Source: Acidobacteriaceae bacterium KBS 146 (GTDB taxonomy: Bacteria; Acidobacteriota; Terriglobia; Terriglobales; Acidobacteriaceae). From it: DNA of 64,000 nt. Every line of letters begins with the position of its first letter. The first letter of the stretch is position 1. The DNA lies in assembly GCA_000688615.1 (NCBI GenBank), contig JHVA01000001.1:2170001-2234000 (forward strand). Reading direction: 5' to 3'. Below are positions 26,279-34,825 of this stretch, in pieces. The notes under the pieces are model-generated. The model saw only the letters and a list, made by a program, of their open reading frames with translations. It was not told the origin of the DNA and did no database searches. Position numbers and translations under genes: made by a program.

Positions 26279-28099
26279 ATGGCCCAGCCCCGAGCCTCGA
26301 AGCAACGTCCTATCCCTCCTCATTGGACCGAAACTCTCCCCACCTGGGCATGGCTGCTTCTCTTCGCAGCGTGGACTCTCCTCCTCTACGGCCGCGTCCT
26401 ACAGGCCCCTTTTGTCTATGACGATCTCCAGCAGGTCGTCCGCGATAACAATCTCTCCACCTGGCACACGGTCTTCAGTCGTTTCGTTGCTGCTCCCGTA
26501 GCGTTCACGTCGGAACTACGCACTGCCCGCGGCGGCTCTTTTTACCGGCCCATCTATTGGCTCTCACTCGCGCTCGACCGGCAACTGTGGGGACTTCATT
26601 CGGAAGGCTTCCACCTCACCAGCCTTGGGCTTGACCTCTCCAACGGAACGCTGCTTTTCCTGCTGCTGCGCCGCCTGCGCTTCACGGCCATTGCAGCAGC
26701 TGCAGTCGCGCTTCTCTGGCTTGGACTTCCGATCAACTCCGAAGCCGTCGCATGGATCAGCGCCCGCGCTTACCTTCTCTGCTTTTTCTTTGTGCAGTTC
26801 ACCTTGCTCGCCTCCCTCCGCTTCACCGAAAATCGAAGGCCCATTTACCTAGGTGCCGCCTTCTTCGCGGCCCTCGCCGCGCTCCTATCGCATGAATCCG
26901 GCGTTCTGATCCTGCCCTTTGCGGCGCTGATGCTTTTTTTGTACTCGGACGATGGCATCCTCGCTTTCAAGCGACGATCTTCGATCCTTCTCTTCGCTGC
27001 GTATCTCACCGCCATCGCGCTGTTCTTCACGATTCGTATCTCTTTGGGCGTGCATGGTGCAGTCGGCACACCTGCTCCGCTCGCCTTCGCTCTCGCGCTC
27101 TGGAAGTACATCGGCTGGACATTGCTTCCCGTTCACATGAGCGTCGAACGCTCTACCTCCGCGCCACCCAACGTTCTTTCTCCCGTCGCAGGACTCGCAT
27201 GGGTTGGTTTAGCTGCGCTGATCGCTCTGATCATTCTGCTGCGCCGACGGAACACCGGCACAGCCTTCGGACTTGCATGGCTCGTCGTCGCCTTTGCTCC
27301 ATTCTGCGGCCTCGTCTTTCTCTATCAGGGCATGGCGGAGCGCTTTGCCTACATCGCCTCGATCGGTGCCAGCATCGCCATCGTCTCCGCCATCACAAGC
27401 GCAAGGCCGCCGGTGCGAAACATCGTCCTTGCCATCGCCGCATTATGGGCCGTGTGGAGTATCGTCCGTCTGGAGATGCGCCTCGTCGACTGGAACTCCC
27501 CCGAGACACTTTTTCGCAGCTCGCTCGAAGCTACACCCGAAAGCCCCACCCTGTACTTCAATCTGGGATTCACGCTTCGCGAGGAGAACCAGCTCGCCGA
27601 AGCCGCCAGCGCTTATCAGAGCGCCATCCATCTCAACCCCGGCTACCAGAGGGCTTACTCAAGTCTGGGCGAAACCTACGCTCGTATGGGTCAGCTCGAA
27701 AAGGCACAAGGTGCCTATCAGCAGGCCCTCGTACTCGACCCCCACGATGCCGGAACCACCCTCAACCTGGCCGTCCTCCTCAACCAGGCCGGCAAACATG
27801 AAGATGCTGAGCGTACCTTCCGTCACGCCATCGCGCTCGACCCAAACGATTCAGCCGCCTATACCGACCTCGGCGTCCTTCTCTATCAGCAGGGACATCC
27901 GGACGAAGCGGCAAAGATGTTCCAGAACGCGATCGATCGTCGTTCCACCGATCCCACGCCGTACTTCAATCTGGCGATTCTCTATCAGCAATCAGGGCAT
28001 CCCGATCTTGCGCTGGCACTCTACCGTAAGGTTCTCGAGCTTCACCCTGACGACCCCGATACCCTGGCCAATATCCAGCGACTGCAGAATCAACGCTGA
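26279..28099 (+). CDS. Polytopic membrane protein with C-terminal TPRs (TMTC/PMT-like)
   Basis: A 606-residue protein. Residues 20-410 contain about ten hydrophobic helices, and just after the first comes an acidic loop FVYDDLQQVVRDN, a pattern seen in PMT/TMTC-type O-mannosyltransferases, whose first extracytoplasmic loop carries the catalytic acidic pair. Residues 415-606 are about five tetratricopeptide repeats, for example PTLYFNLGFTLREENQLAEA and AAYTDLGVLLYQQGHPDEAA. Family knowledge suggests a lipid-linked-sugar glycosyltransferase with a TPR protein-binding platform, but catalysis is not proven. It follows ThiE by 45 bp without an evident functional connection. Confidence 0.75.
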   Translation: MAQPRASKQRPIPPHWTETLPTWAWLLLFAAWTLLLYGRVLQAPFVYDDLQQVVRDNNLSTWHTVFSRFVAAPVAFTSELRTARGGSFYRPIYWLSLALDRQLWGLHSEGFHLTSLGLDLSNGTLLFLLLRRLRFTAIAAAAVALLWLGLPINSEAVAWISARAYLLCFFFVQFTLLASLRFTENRRPIYLGAAFFAALAALLSHESGVLILPFAALMLFLYSDDGILAFKRRSSILLFAAYLTAIALFFTIRISLGVHGAVGTPAPLAFALALWKYIGWTLLPVHMSVERSTSAPPNVLSPVAGLAWVGLAALIALIILLRRRNTGTAFGLAWLVVAFAPFCGLVFLYQGMAERFAYIASIGASIAIVSAITSARPPVRNIVLAIAALWAVWSIVRLEMRLVDWNSPETLFRSSLEATPESPTLYFNLGFTLREENQLAEAASAYQSAIHLNPGYQRAYSSLGETYARMGQLEKAQGAYQQALVLDPHDAGTTLNLAVLLNQAGKHEDAERTFRHAIALDPNDSAAYTDLGVLLYQQGHPDEAAKMFQNAIDRRSTDPTPYFNLAILYQQSGHPDLALALYRKVLELHPDDPDTLANIQRLQNQR

Positions 28100-28110
28100 T
28101 CGAAAGAGTC

Positions 28111-28617
28111 CTAAAACCTTTCATCCGCCGACGGCCCATAGAGTGCCGGAACCGCAGCGTCCTGCAACCTCAGATACACCGTTAGCTGTCCGCGATGATG
28201 CGCCCAGTGCGTCAACATTCCCTGCTGGATGTTGATATATCGCGGCTCATCGGTGATCAGATGCCCGGCAGCTTTCAGCTTCCAGTTCATCATCAGATGT
28301 TCGTCGGTTGTAGACTCCAGGGCTTCACGGGCTTTCTTCATGCTCTCGTCGAAGATCGCCAGCAGTTCAGCAGTGGTCTTCCACTCTGCCGGTTTTGCCT
28401 TGTTCTCACCCACAGGAGCGAAGTCCAGCTCGTCCTGGTGAATCATCAGGTCGATCCAGCTCGGCATGGAAGCCACCAGAGAAGCCAGATATCCCAGCTT
28501 CATCGACTTCTCATGGGGAGCCCAGTCATTTTTTCCTTCAGGCACACGTTCCAGCGCCTTTCGCGTACCCGCTTCCTCACGACCGATCGTTTCCAGAAAA
28601 AGATCTTTCAACTTCAT
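28111..28617 (-). CDS. DinB-family protein
   Basis: I choose the ATG at 28617, which has GGAGG five bases upstream, giving 168 residues; longer frames to 28686 add residues without a ribosome site. The four-helix bundle of DinB/YfiT enzymes is indicated by the early His in KNDWAPHEKSMKLGYLASLV and by the C-terminal MLTHWAHHRGQLTVYLRLQ, where the HxxxHRxQ pattern provides metal ligands. Such proteins bind nickel or zinc and include thiol transferases (bacillithiol, mycothiol), but many are uncharacterised. Convergent with the TPR membrane protein gene, 11 bp between them. Confidence 0.83.
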   Translation of the reverse strand: MKLKDLFLETIGREEAGTRKALERVPEGKNDWAPHEKSMKLGYLASLVASMPSWIDLMIHQDELDFAPVGENKAKPAEWKTTAELLAIFDESMKKAREALESTTDEHLMMNWKLKAAGHLITDEPRYINIQQGMLTHWAHHRGQLTVYLRLQDAAVPALYGPSADERF

Positions 28618-28740
28618 GCTTGCCTCCATGCTTTTCCGTACAACACAGAGACTAGTGCGCCCCTGCTGACAGCCTGCTGTCAGCATATTTCTCGAGGCAA
28701 TCTCGCCTGGTGTCCCGGCACATTCGTAACGTAGACACGT

Positions 28741-28797
28741 GTCACCCTGAGCGAAGGCTTTCGGTTTCGTCGCAAGGCGCAGTCGAAGGATCTGCGG
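28741..28797 (+). repeat. Dispersed intergenic repeat, copy A
   Basis: The segment starts GTCACCCTGAGCGAAGG and ends AGTCGAAGGATCTGCGG. It shares its start and end words with copies at 30694 and 32727 (GTCATyCTGAG ... CGAAGrATC), in intergenic space. The copies differ in the middle, so this is a degenerate family. Confidence 0.5.
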
Positions 28798-28858
28798 TTT
28801 GCTTCAAAACGCTGGGCCACTGGATGCAACGATGAGCAAGAGATTCCGGGGATACCCT

Positions 28859-29209
28859 CTAGTTTTTCTGTGGAATCGCGGCTCCATCGAAGTGAAAGAC
28901 CTCAGGGATCTGCAGCCATCGATCGCCAGCCACCGTCGCCTCCGGCAAAGGAATCTGCATCGGGTCCATGATCGACCACCAGCGCTGTGTCTCAGCGTCG
29001 GCCGCCATCTTCTTCATGTCTGCGGCAAAATCTTCGCCGTGATATTCGAAGTAGGCAATCAAAAGATCGTCATGCAGATAGATCGAGTAATTACGAATAT
29101 TCGACCGTTCGATCTGCGCCAGCACTCCGGGCCACACCTCGGCGTGATAGCGGATGTACTCTTCTCTGTTCTCGGGACGTAGTTTTATCAGTTGGACGTA
29201 TCGTTGCAT
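28859..29209 (-). CDS. rhaM: L-rhamnose mutarotase
   Basis: A 116-residue ferredoxin-like protein matching RhaM (DUF718): QLIKLRPENREEYIRYHAEV at residues 6-25, the segment VWPGVLAQIERSNIRNYSIY, then LLIAYFEYHGEDFAADM and WWSIMDPMQIPLP. The conserved His/Tyr/Trp residues used to bind the sugar are present in these blocks. RhaM interconverts alpha and beta anomers of L-rhamnose to feed cytoplasmic rhamnose catabolism. Only 17 bp separate it from the PL22-like lipoprotein gene upstream on the same strand. Together with the GH35-like gene further upstream this points to rhamnose-rich pectin as the substrate. No rhaA/B/D genes are seen in the window. Confidence 0.88.
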   Translation of the reverse strand: MQRYVQLIKLRPENREEYIRYHAEVWPGVLAQIERSNIRNYSIYLHDDLLIAYFEYHGEDFAADMKKMAADAETQRWWSIMDPMQIPLPEATVAGDRWLQIPEVFHFDGAAIPQKN

Positions 29210-29226
29210 ATTCTCTCGTCTTGTCT

Positions 29227-30615
29227 TTACTTGTCTGCTGGAGTTGGTGCGGGAGCGGGAGCAAACTTCGCCGCCAGCTCAGGAGTTGATGCAATATCCG
29301 AGGCGCCGGGAGCCGCTTTTGCGACCTCCACAGCGAATACGTAACTCTGCCCGAACATGTTCGAGGTAAAAAAGATCAGTTTGCTGTCTGGAGAAAAGCG
29401 CACGTTGGGTTCAAGGCGGTAGTTGTGATGCGCCATGTTAACCAGCTTCTCGCGATGAAAGACTCCCGGTTTCCAGAACGTCGGCTCCTCAAGGCTGTTG
29501 TCGTTCTGCCGCCACTCCGGATGAAATAAGTTGATCCACTCTCCGTTCTGAGAGTGCGCCACCTGGCCGGGGTCCCCGCCATCGCCTGTAAACAGCGTCG
29601 CATCCTTGTTGACGTTGAAGTGAATCGACCACTCATCGCGCTGCAGGTGGTACGCCACGCGCTTGTTCGTGGAAATATCGAAGGCTGCAAGCCAGAAGTC
29701 CTCGCCCTTTGGAAACTGCCAGTCGTACCAGACCGTCTGACCGTCCTGCCCCCAGAACTCGTGCCCCGCGATCTCCATCAGCATCGTGCGTTTGTGGCGC
29801 AACTCGTTGTGAGTACCGTCCGTACGGATCGTCCAGATACGATCCACCTTATGCCACGGACCTTCGTGGCAGTACATCAACAGCGTAGGATCGACCGGAG
29901 AAAACAGCAGATGCCCGATCCAGTCGGTCGAGTGAAACAGCTCCTTCACCTTGCCCGTCTTCAGATCCACCGTGAACAACACGACAGGAATGCGAGCCGC
30001 TAGACGACGCTCCATCATCGCTCCCTTGCCCTCCGGCTGAACCAGCGGACCCGAGCGCGCCGCACCGCGCCCGTACTCCTGCTGCGCTCCCGCCTCTGTC
30101 TCCGTAAACACGCCTGAGCCCAGCGTCTCGTCAGCATTGATGGTTGAGATCGTCGCTCGCGCTGGAAGTGTCGCCAGCTGTGTCACCTTCCCCGATACCA
30201 GGTCCGCCTTGAAGATCGTCTGCAGATGCGTCGCCTCATCCATGCGCGAGAAGAAGACGCTGTTCGTCTTCTTGCCGACAACGATGGCATGGTTGCTGCC
30301 GCGCATGCGCTCCAGCGGCGATGCGCCCTCGACAGGCTTCGGATTCGCCACCAGCAGCTGCGTCTTGCGGGTCGCCAGCTCCATCGTGTGAATACCATCG
30401 GGCGCCGTGTAGACCATGATGCTGCCATCCGGCGAATACGCATTCACGTTGAAGTAGAAGCCGGAGGATCCGGGCTCGTCGGTCACGCGAAAGATGCGGT
30501 GACCAGTATCGCGGTCCACCCATGTCTTCGGGGGCGTCTGCGCTAACGCCTTCAATCCTCCGCAACCTGCTACCAACGACAGCGCGAGCACAGCTGAACT
30601 CCAGCGAATCTTCAT
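29227..30615 (-). CDS. Oligogalacturonate-lyase-like (PL22) lipoprotein
   Basis: Start chosen at the ATG at 30615 with GGAG nine bases upstream, giving 462 residues; the frame reaches 30759 but runs through a dispersed repeat. The N-terminus MKIRWSSAVLALSLVAGC is a lipoprotein signal with Cys18 as the lipidated residue. The rest is a seven-bladed propeller with WD40-like strands (YSPDGSIMVYTAPDGIHTM, VRFSPDSKLIFFTSNMFG) and family motifs GHEFWGQDGQTVWYDWQ and DEWSIHFNVNKDATLFTGDG. PL22 enzymes cleave oligogalacturonates by beta-elimination using His-bound Mn. The secreted lipoprotein form is unusual since characterised PL22 enzymes are cytoplasmic, so activity is inferred. Confidence 0.8.
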   Translation of the reverse strand: MKIRWSSAVLALSLVAGCGGLKALAQTPPKTWVDRDTGHRIFRVTDEPGSSGFYFNVNAYSPDGSIMVYTAPDGIHTMELATRKTQLLVANPKPVEGASPLERMRGSNHAIVVGKKTNSVFFSRMDEATHLQTIFKADLVSGKVTQLATLPARATISTINADETLGSGVFTETEAGAQQEYGRGAARSGPLVQPEGKGAMMERRLAARIPVVLFTVDLKTGKVKELFHSTDWIGHLLFSPVDPTLLMYCHEGPWHKVDRIWTIRTDGTHNELRHKRTMLMEIAGHEFWGQDGQTVWYDWQFPKGEDFWLAAFDISTNKRVAYHLQRDEWSIHFNVNKDATLFTGDGGDPGQVAHSQNGEWINLFHPEWRQNDNSLEEPTFWKPGVFHREKLVNMAHHNYRLEPNVRFSPDSKLIFFTSNMFGQSYVFAVEVAKAAPGASDIASTPELAAKFAPAPAPTPADK

Positions 30616-30693
30616 GGTCTTCTGCTCCAACAGCTCCAGGTTGAAATCAACAAATCGTCGTCCTTTGTTCCACGCCCTTAACTTCTTGAAAGT

Positions 30694-30742
30694 GTCATCC
30701 TGAGCGAAGCGCAGCGAAGCCGAAGGGATCTTCGGCCCTTCT
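30694..30742 (+). repeat. Dispersed intergenic repeat, copy B
   Basis: Begins GTCATCCTGAGCGAAGCG and runs to about CGAAGGGATCTTCGG. It is related to copies at 28741 and 32727. It is read through by an upstream extension of the PL22 frame, one reason for rejecting that extension. Confidence 0.5.
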
Positions 30743-30848
30743 AGCTCGAACCTCACCATGAACGCCCATCCGCATCACTCCGCTCATTGGTACCTCTCTT
30801 CAACATCTTTCGCTTTCCTCGTATCGCATTTGCCGGTGTCTCGTTAAG

Positions 30849-30868
30849 GGCACGGCTTCAGCCGTGCC
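30849..30868. repeat. Short palindromic REP-like element
   Basis: GGCACGGCT and AGCCGTGCC are exact inverted repeats separated by two bases, making a tight GC-rich hairpin. Followed by GAAAAATC rather than a T-run, so it is more like a repetitive extragenic palindrome than a terminator. Confidence 0.5.
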
Positions 30869-30975
30869 GAAAAATCTGCGAAGAGCGCAGGGACTCCAGC
30901 CCTGAGGTGCGTTTTCGCTCGCCCACCACCTCCGCAATCGAAGCGCACTGCCCTGCTCTTCCCGTCGCCTTCGCC

Positions 30976-32628
30976 TCAGTACGTCCCCAACTTAACCCGC
31001 ACCACGCTGCCCGGAGCCTTGAAGTTCAACCCCGCATCCGTCTCGTCTCCGTTCCACAGCCGCGCGGCCTTCCACGTCGTTCTGTCATACGTTCCCTGCT
31101 CCACCGTCAGCAGTTGGGTCTGCTTGTCCCCCGCAGGCGGAGTAAGCCGAAAGCTCACCCGCGCATCGATGCCCGCCACCAAAAACTCATCGGGCCCGAG
31201 CTGCGCCACCAACACGCGGCCCATGTGCAACGCCGCCGTAGGCGAAAGCCCGCCCGTATCCGCGCTCGCCGTGTACTCCGGCGGAAAGCTCACCAGCGCG
31301 CTCCATCGCCCGAACGTCAGCTCCACCTGCTCGAGCCCCGGCTCCTCGGCCGCCGTCTTCACCTTGCCCGCGAACTGCAGCGCAGCCAGTTGCCCGGCAA
31401 TAGGACTCAGCAACTCATAGTTCTGCGCCAGCCCAATCTGCTCGTAGTCCGGCTTGCCCTCTGCGCTCACTGGAGCGAAGTTATCCAGCCCGAACGGAGC
31501 AAACCCGATCGTCCCCGCCCCGATCGCAAGAAACAGATTCCGCGCCGCTCCCTGGCTGCCCGGAAAATGCCCGAACCCATGCGTCTCCGGAATAAACAAC
31601 GGATTATCAGGCCGCTTGAACTGCTCCATCACATCGCGATATCGCTCCGTGTTCGGCACGTAAATATCCGGCGCCAGAACATCAATCGCCGGAGCCGCCG
31701 CCTTCCACACCGCCAGCATGTTGCTCGTCGGCCCTCCGCTCGGATAATCCTCTCCCGGGATTGTCAGCACCGGATATCCTCGCGGACTCTTCAGCCAGTT
31801 GTTCACGTACATCGGCAAGGCCATCTCCTGCTTTCCCGCCGCTGCAATCTGATTGATATACCGCGCTACGCTCCACGCCTGGAACGTCTCGTCTGCATCG
31901 TCGCCAAAGACCTGCTTCCACGTCCCCGCCTTCTTGCTTAGGGCCTTCACCAGCGTCTCTGGCACCGCGCCATCAAACTGCCTCTGCGCCTCCGGCGAAA
32001 AATCCCGCACGCTGCCTAGCGCACCCGACTCGTTCTCCACCTGCACCATCACCACCGTGTGCTGATCCCCATCCACCCGCTTCAGCACTTCCAGCAGGTG
32101 CACAAACGCCCTGCGATCTGCCTCAACATTCGCCGCCGAGTTCGCACTCAGCACATCGATCTTCTGCCCGCCCCGCGTCATCATCCGCGGAAACCGCTTC
32201 GTGTCCTGCTTCACCCAGTCGGGAACATAGTGCATCTTCCCGTTCTTCCACGTCCCAAACCACAGCAGCACCAACCGCACATGATGCTGCCGCGACTGCC
32301 GCACGACATCCTCGACCACCGTGTCATCGAAGACGCCCTCGCGCGGCTCCATCTGCTCCCAGTAAACGGGAACCTCAAGAGTGTTCAGGTGCAGCGACTC
32401 CGCCTTCGGCCACAACGCCTCAAGCTTTTCAGGCCATCCGCTCGAGTTCCCCACCTGAGCTCCCAGCGGGAAATAAGGCCGGCCATCCACCATCAGGGTG
32501 TAGCGCCCATTCTCATGCGCTAGTCGAGGAAGCTCCGCAGCCTTTGCTCCCGCAACCAGCGCACCCAGCGCAAGCACCACCCCCGCCGTTTTTCCAAACA
32601 GCCCAAATCCGATCTCTTTGGAGCTCAT
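30976..32628 (-). CDS. Secreted GH35-like beta-galactosidase
   Basis: About 550 residues from the ATG at 32628, with a signal peptide (GKTAGVVLALGALVAGAKA); starts at 32637 (GTG) or 32691 remain possible because no start has a strong ribosome site. A TIM barrel begins with YTLMVDGRPYFPLGAQVGNS. The acid/base is Glu200 in VQVENESG and the nucleophile Glu348 in LFIPETHG, as in GH35/GH42 (clan GH-A). The final third resembles the beta domain that often follows these barrels in plant-polysaccharide degraders. Such enzymes remove beta-galactose, for instance from rhamnogalacturonan side chains. It is upstream of the PL22-like and rhaM genes on the same strand, though 360 bp away. Confidence 0.83.
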   Translation of the reverse strand: MSSKEIGFGLFGKTAGVVLALGALVAGAKAAELPRLAHENGRYTLMVDGRPYFPLGAQVGNSSGWPEKLEALWPKAESLHLNTLEVPVYWEQMEPREGVFDDTVVEDVVRQSRQHHVRLVLLWFGTWKNGKMHYVPDWVKQDTKRFPRMMTRGGQKIDVLSANSAANVEADRRAFVHLLEVLKRVDGDQHTVVMVQVENESGALGSVRDFSPEAQRQFDGAVPETLVKALSKKAGTWKQVFGDDADETFQAWSVARYINQIAAAGKQEMALPMYVNNWLKSPRGYPVLTIPGEDYPSGGPTSNMLAVWKAAAPAIDVLAPDIYVPNTERYRDVMEQFKRPDNPLFIPETHGFGHFPGSQGAARNLFLAIGAGTIGFAPFGLDNFAPVSAEGKPDYEQIGLAQNYELLSPIAGQLAALQFAGKVKTAAEEPGLEQVELTFGRWSALVSFPPEYTASADTGGLSPTAALHMGRVLVAQLGPDEFLVAGIDARVSFRLTPPAGDKQTQLLTVEQGTYDRTTWKAARLWNGDETDAGLNFKAPGSVVRVKLGTY

Positions 32629-32726
32629 CCGCTCCACACTAAAACACTCACCCCACCCTTGTCTGTACCAAAAGGGAAATATTTTCTCCATTGCTTTTGC
32701 TCTCAGCCGCCTGTGGCCGTCGACCC

Positions 32727-32757
32727 GTCATTCTGAGGCAGAACCGAAGAATCCCTC
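32727..32757 (+). repeat. Dispersed intergenic repeat, copy C (short)
   Basis: GTCATTCTGAGGCAGAACC then GAAGAATCCCTC; a shortened relative of copies A and B between the divergent GH35-like and yceD genes. A 12-bp trace in reverse orientation (CCTCAGAATGAC) also occurs at 58220 upstream of the GH92 gene. Confidence 0.45.
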
Positions 32758-32864
32758 TTTCCGCCCGCACTTCCCCAACCGCTCCCGGGAACCACACCTC
32801 TTCGCCCCGGCATATAAACAAGCCCGATTTGACCCCACCCTACCAAAGTCCTACCCTTAAAGAC

Positions 32865-33434
32865 GTGCTCATTACCCCTGTCCAGCTCTTTGACGAACCC
32901 CTCCAGATCGACGAGACCATCGCCCCCGGCACCCTCGAATACGGCCCCGATATTCGTCAGGTCTCCCCGCTTCCCGTAGAGGGTCAGGCCGATCTCCTCG
33001 TCGAACACCGCAGCGAAGAGCGCGGATCTCGTTCCGTCGTCAACGACATTCGCCTCCGCGCCTCCTACAAGGGCGACTTCGAGATTCTTTGCGCCCGCTG
33101 CGTCGAGCCCGTCCCCCAGACCCTCTCCGGCGAATTCGACCTCATCTTCCGCCCCGCCGAGGCCGACACTGTGATGGGCGAGCACGCAATTACCCCCGAC
33201 GAGACCGAAATCGGGTATTATGAAGAGAGCGGTCTTTTGCTCGAGGATGTCGTGCGCGAGCAGGTGTTGCTCTCCCTGCCCCCTCGAACACTCTGCAAAC
33301 CAGACTGCAAGGGCCTCTGCCCTCGTTGCGGTCAGAACCAGAACCTCGCAATCTGCTCCTGCGAACAGACACCGTCTGATCCGCGTTGGAATGCGCTGGC
33401 GGGTCTGGCTGACAAGATCGAGGTTAAGCACTAA
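32865..33434 (+). CDS. yceD: YceD-family (DUF177) protein, 23S rRNA accumulation factor
   Basis: I start at the GTG at 32865 (189 residues), where the protein begins VLITPVQLFDEPLQ as DUF177 proteins usually do; upstream codons read through a repeat. Family features are a central CARCVEPVPQTLSGEFDLIF with the CxxC pair and a C-terminal zinc-like cluster CKPDCKGLCPRCGQNQN followed by CSCE. YceD homologues are needed for normal 23S rRNA accumulation and are almost always encoded just before rpmF, as here (65 bp upstream of rpmF). The yceD-rpmF-plsX order links ribosome and phospholipid synthesis. The ribosome site is weak. Confidence 0.85.
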   Translation: MLITPVQLFDEPLQIDETIAPGTLEYGPDIRQVSPLPVEGQADLLVEHRSEERGSRSVVNDIRLRASYKGDFEILCARCVEPVPQTLSGEFDLIFRPAEADTVMGEHAITPDETEIGYYEESGLLLEDVVREQVLLSLPPRTLCKPDCKGLCPRCGQNQNLAICSCEQTPSDPRWNALAGLADKIEVKH

Positions 33435-33499
33435 AAGAAACAAAGTTTCCGCCTCTCGCCCGCCGAATCGGGTGCGGGCGAAGCGAAAGGGATACTCGA

Positions 33500-33685
33500 A
33501 TGCCTAATCCAAAACGGCGCCACTCCAAGCAGCGCACTGCCAAGCGCCGCAGCCACGACTTCCTCACCCCCACCGGCTTGTCCGAGTGCCCCAACTGCCA
33601 CGAGCGCAAGCTTCCGCATCGCGCCTGCCGCAAGTGCGGTACCTACAAGGGCCGTGAGGTTCTCACAGTCAAGGAAGCCAGCTAA
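33500..33685 (+). CDS. rpmF: 50S ribosomal protein L32
   Basis: A 61-residue basic protein beginning MPNPKRRHSKQRTAKRRSHD, the diagnostic N-terminus of L32. It retains a four-cysteine zinc motif: CPNCHERKLPHRACRKCG. The ribosome site AAAGGGA lies about six bases before the ATG. Located between yceD and plsX as in many bacteria and likely cotranscribed with both. Confidence 0.97.
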   Translation: MPNPKRRHSKQRTAKRRSHDFLTPTGLSECPNCHERKLPHRACRKCGTYKGREVLTVKEAS

Positions 33686-33724
33686 GCATCCTTCCCCCAA
33701 TAGAAACCCTGTTATTGTTTCCTG

Positions 33725-34774
33725 ATGCCGATCGACATCGTCGTTGACGCGATGGGTTCCGACAAGGCCCCCGATCCTGAGATCCGTGGGGCCGTTCTCG
33801 CTGCACGTCACTACGACGTGCGCGTGCATCTTGTTGGCCCTGAAGACATTCTGCGCCCCATCTTGCGCCAGCACGTCCAGCATCAGAAGCACCTTCCCAT
33901 CTTCATCACGCCCGCCTCTGAATGGATCACCATGGGCGACAAAGCCGCCCAGGCCGTTCGCACCAAGCGCGACTCCACCATGCGCGTCGGCCTCAAGATG
34001 GTCCGCGAAGGCCTCGCCTCCCGCACTACCTCCGGACACGGCAAAGCCGCCGGTTTCTTCACCGCCGGAAACACAGGAGCCGCCATGGCCACCGCCAAGA
34101 TGGTTCTGGGAATGCTCTCAGGTGTCGATCGCCCCGCTCTCGCCAGCGCTGTCCCCACCACGCGCGGAGTCCCCTCCCTCATCCTCGACGTCGGAGCCAA
34201 CGTCGATTGCGACCCTGACAACCTGGTCCAGTTCGCCGTCATGGGGCACATCTTCGCCCAGAACGTCCTCAAGATCCACAACCCGCGCGTCGGCCTTCTG
34301 TCCATTGGCGAAGAAGACTCCAAGGGAAACTCCCTTACCCGCGACACCCTACCCATGCTGCGCGCACTTCCAGGAATCAACTTCATCGGCAACGTCGAAG
34401 GCCGCGACATCTATAACGGCAACTGCGACGTCACCGTATGCGATGGCTTTGTCGGCAACGTCGCACTGAAGGCATCGGAAGGCATCGCCAAGCTCGTTAG
34501 CCATACGTTGCGCGAGGCTCTCAAATCAACCGTGACCTCTCAGGTCGGGGCCCTGCTCTCCCGCCGCGCCTTCGGCGACTTCAAAAAGCGACTCGACTAT
34601 AACGAGTACGGCGGAGCCCCTCTACTCGGCGTTCGCGGCGTCTGCATCGTAGGCCACGGCTCCTCCAACGAAAAAGCCGTGATGAACGGCATTCGCGTCG
34701 CCGCGGAGTTCGCCCACGCAGAAGTCAACGCCGGCATCGAGGCCGCTCTGCTGTCACCCGCTGAAGTTCCATAA
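33725..34774 (+). CDS. plsX: Phosphate acyltransferase PlsX
   Basis: A 349-residue protein of normal family length with the PlsX start IDIVVDAMGSDKAPDPEIRG, the conserved HGKAAGFFTAGNTGAAMATA block at 105-125, VGLLSIGEEDSKGNSLTR and the C-terminal GGAPLLGVRGVCIVGHGSSN. PlsX makes acyl-phosphate from acyl-ACP, the first step of the PlsX/PlsY route to phosphatidic acid, at the inner face of the membrane. It follows rpmF by 39 bp. No fatty-acid genes (fabH, fabD) follow; the next gene is convergent. Confidence 0.96.
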   Translation: MPIDIVVDAMGSDKAPDPEIRGAVLAARHYDVRVHLVGPEDILRPILRQHVQHQKHLPIFITPASEWITMGDKAAQAVRTKRDSTMRVGLKMVREGLASRTTSGHGKAAGFFTAGNTGAAMATAKMVLGMLSGVDRPALASAVPTTRGVPSLILDVGANVDCDPDNLVQFAVMGHIFAQNVLKIHNPRVGLLSIGEEDSKGNSLTRDTLPMLRALPGINFIGNVEGRDIYNGNCDVTVCDGFVGNVALKASEGIAKLVSHTLREALKSTVTSQVGALLSRRAFGDFKKRLDYNEYGGAPLLGVRGVCIVGHGSSNEKAVMNGIRVAAEFAHAEVNAGIEAALLSPAEVP

Positions 34775-34791
34775 GCTCCGGTCACCAAATC

Positions 34792-34808
34792 AGGAAACGC
34801 AGTTTCCT
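34792..34808. terminator. Weak hairpin between convergent plsX and mocR-type gene
   Basis: AGGAAAC and GTTTCCT form a perfect 7-bp stem around a 3-base loop, between two convergent stop codons. No T-run follows on either strand, so a terminator role is tentative. Confidence 0.3.
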
Positions 34809-34825
34809 ACACAAGACCAGGGACT

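Larger units (their letters stand above)
30616..30975. other. Gene-free stretch with two repeat elements
   Basis: The 360 bp between the GH35-like stop and the PL22 start contain dispersed repeat copy B (30694-30742) and a short perfect palindrome at 30849-30868. No convincing reading frame, tRNA or promoter was recognised. Confidence 0.6.
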
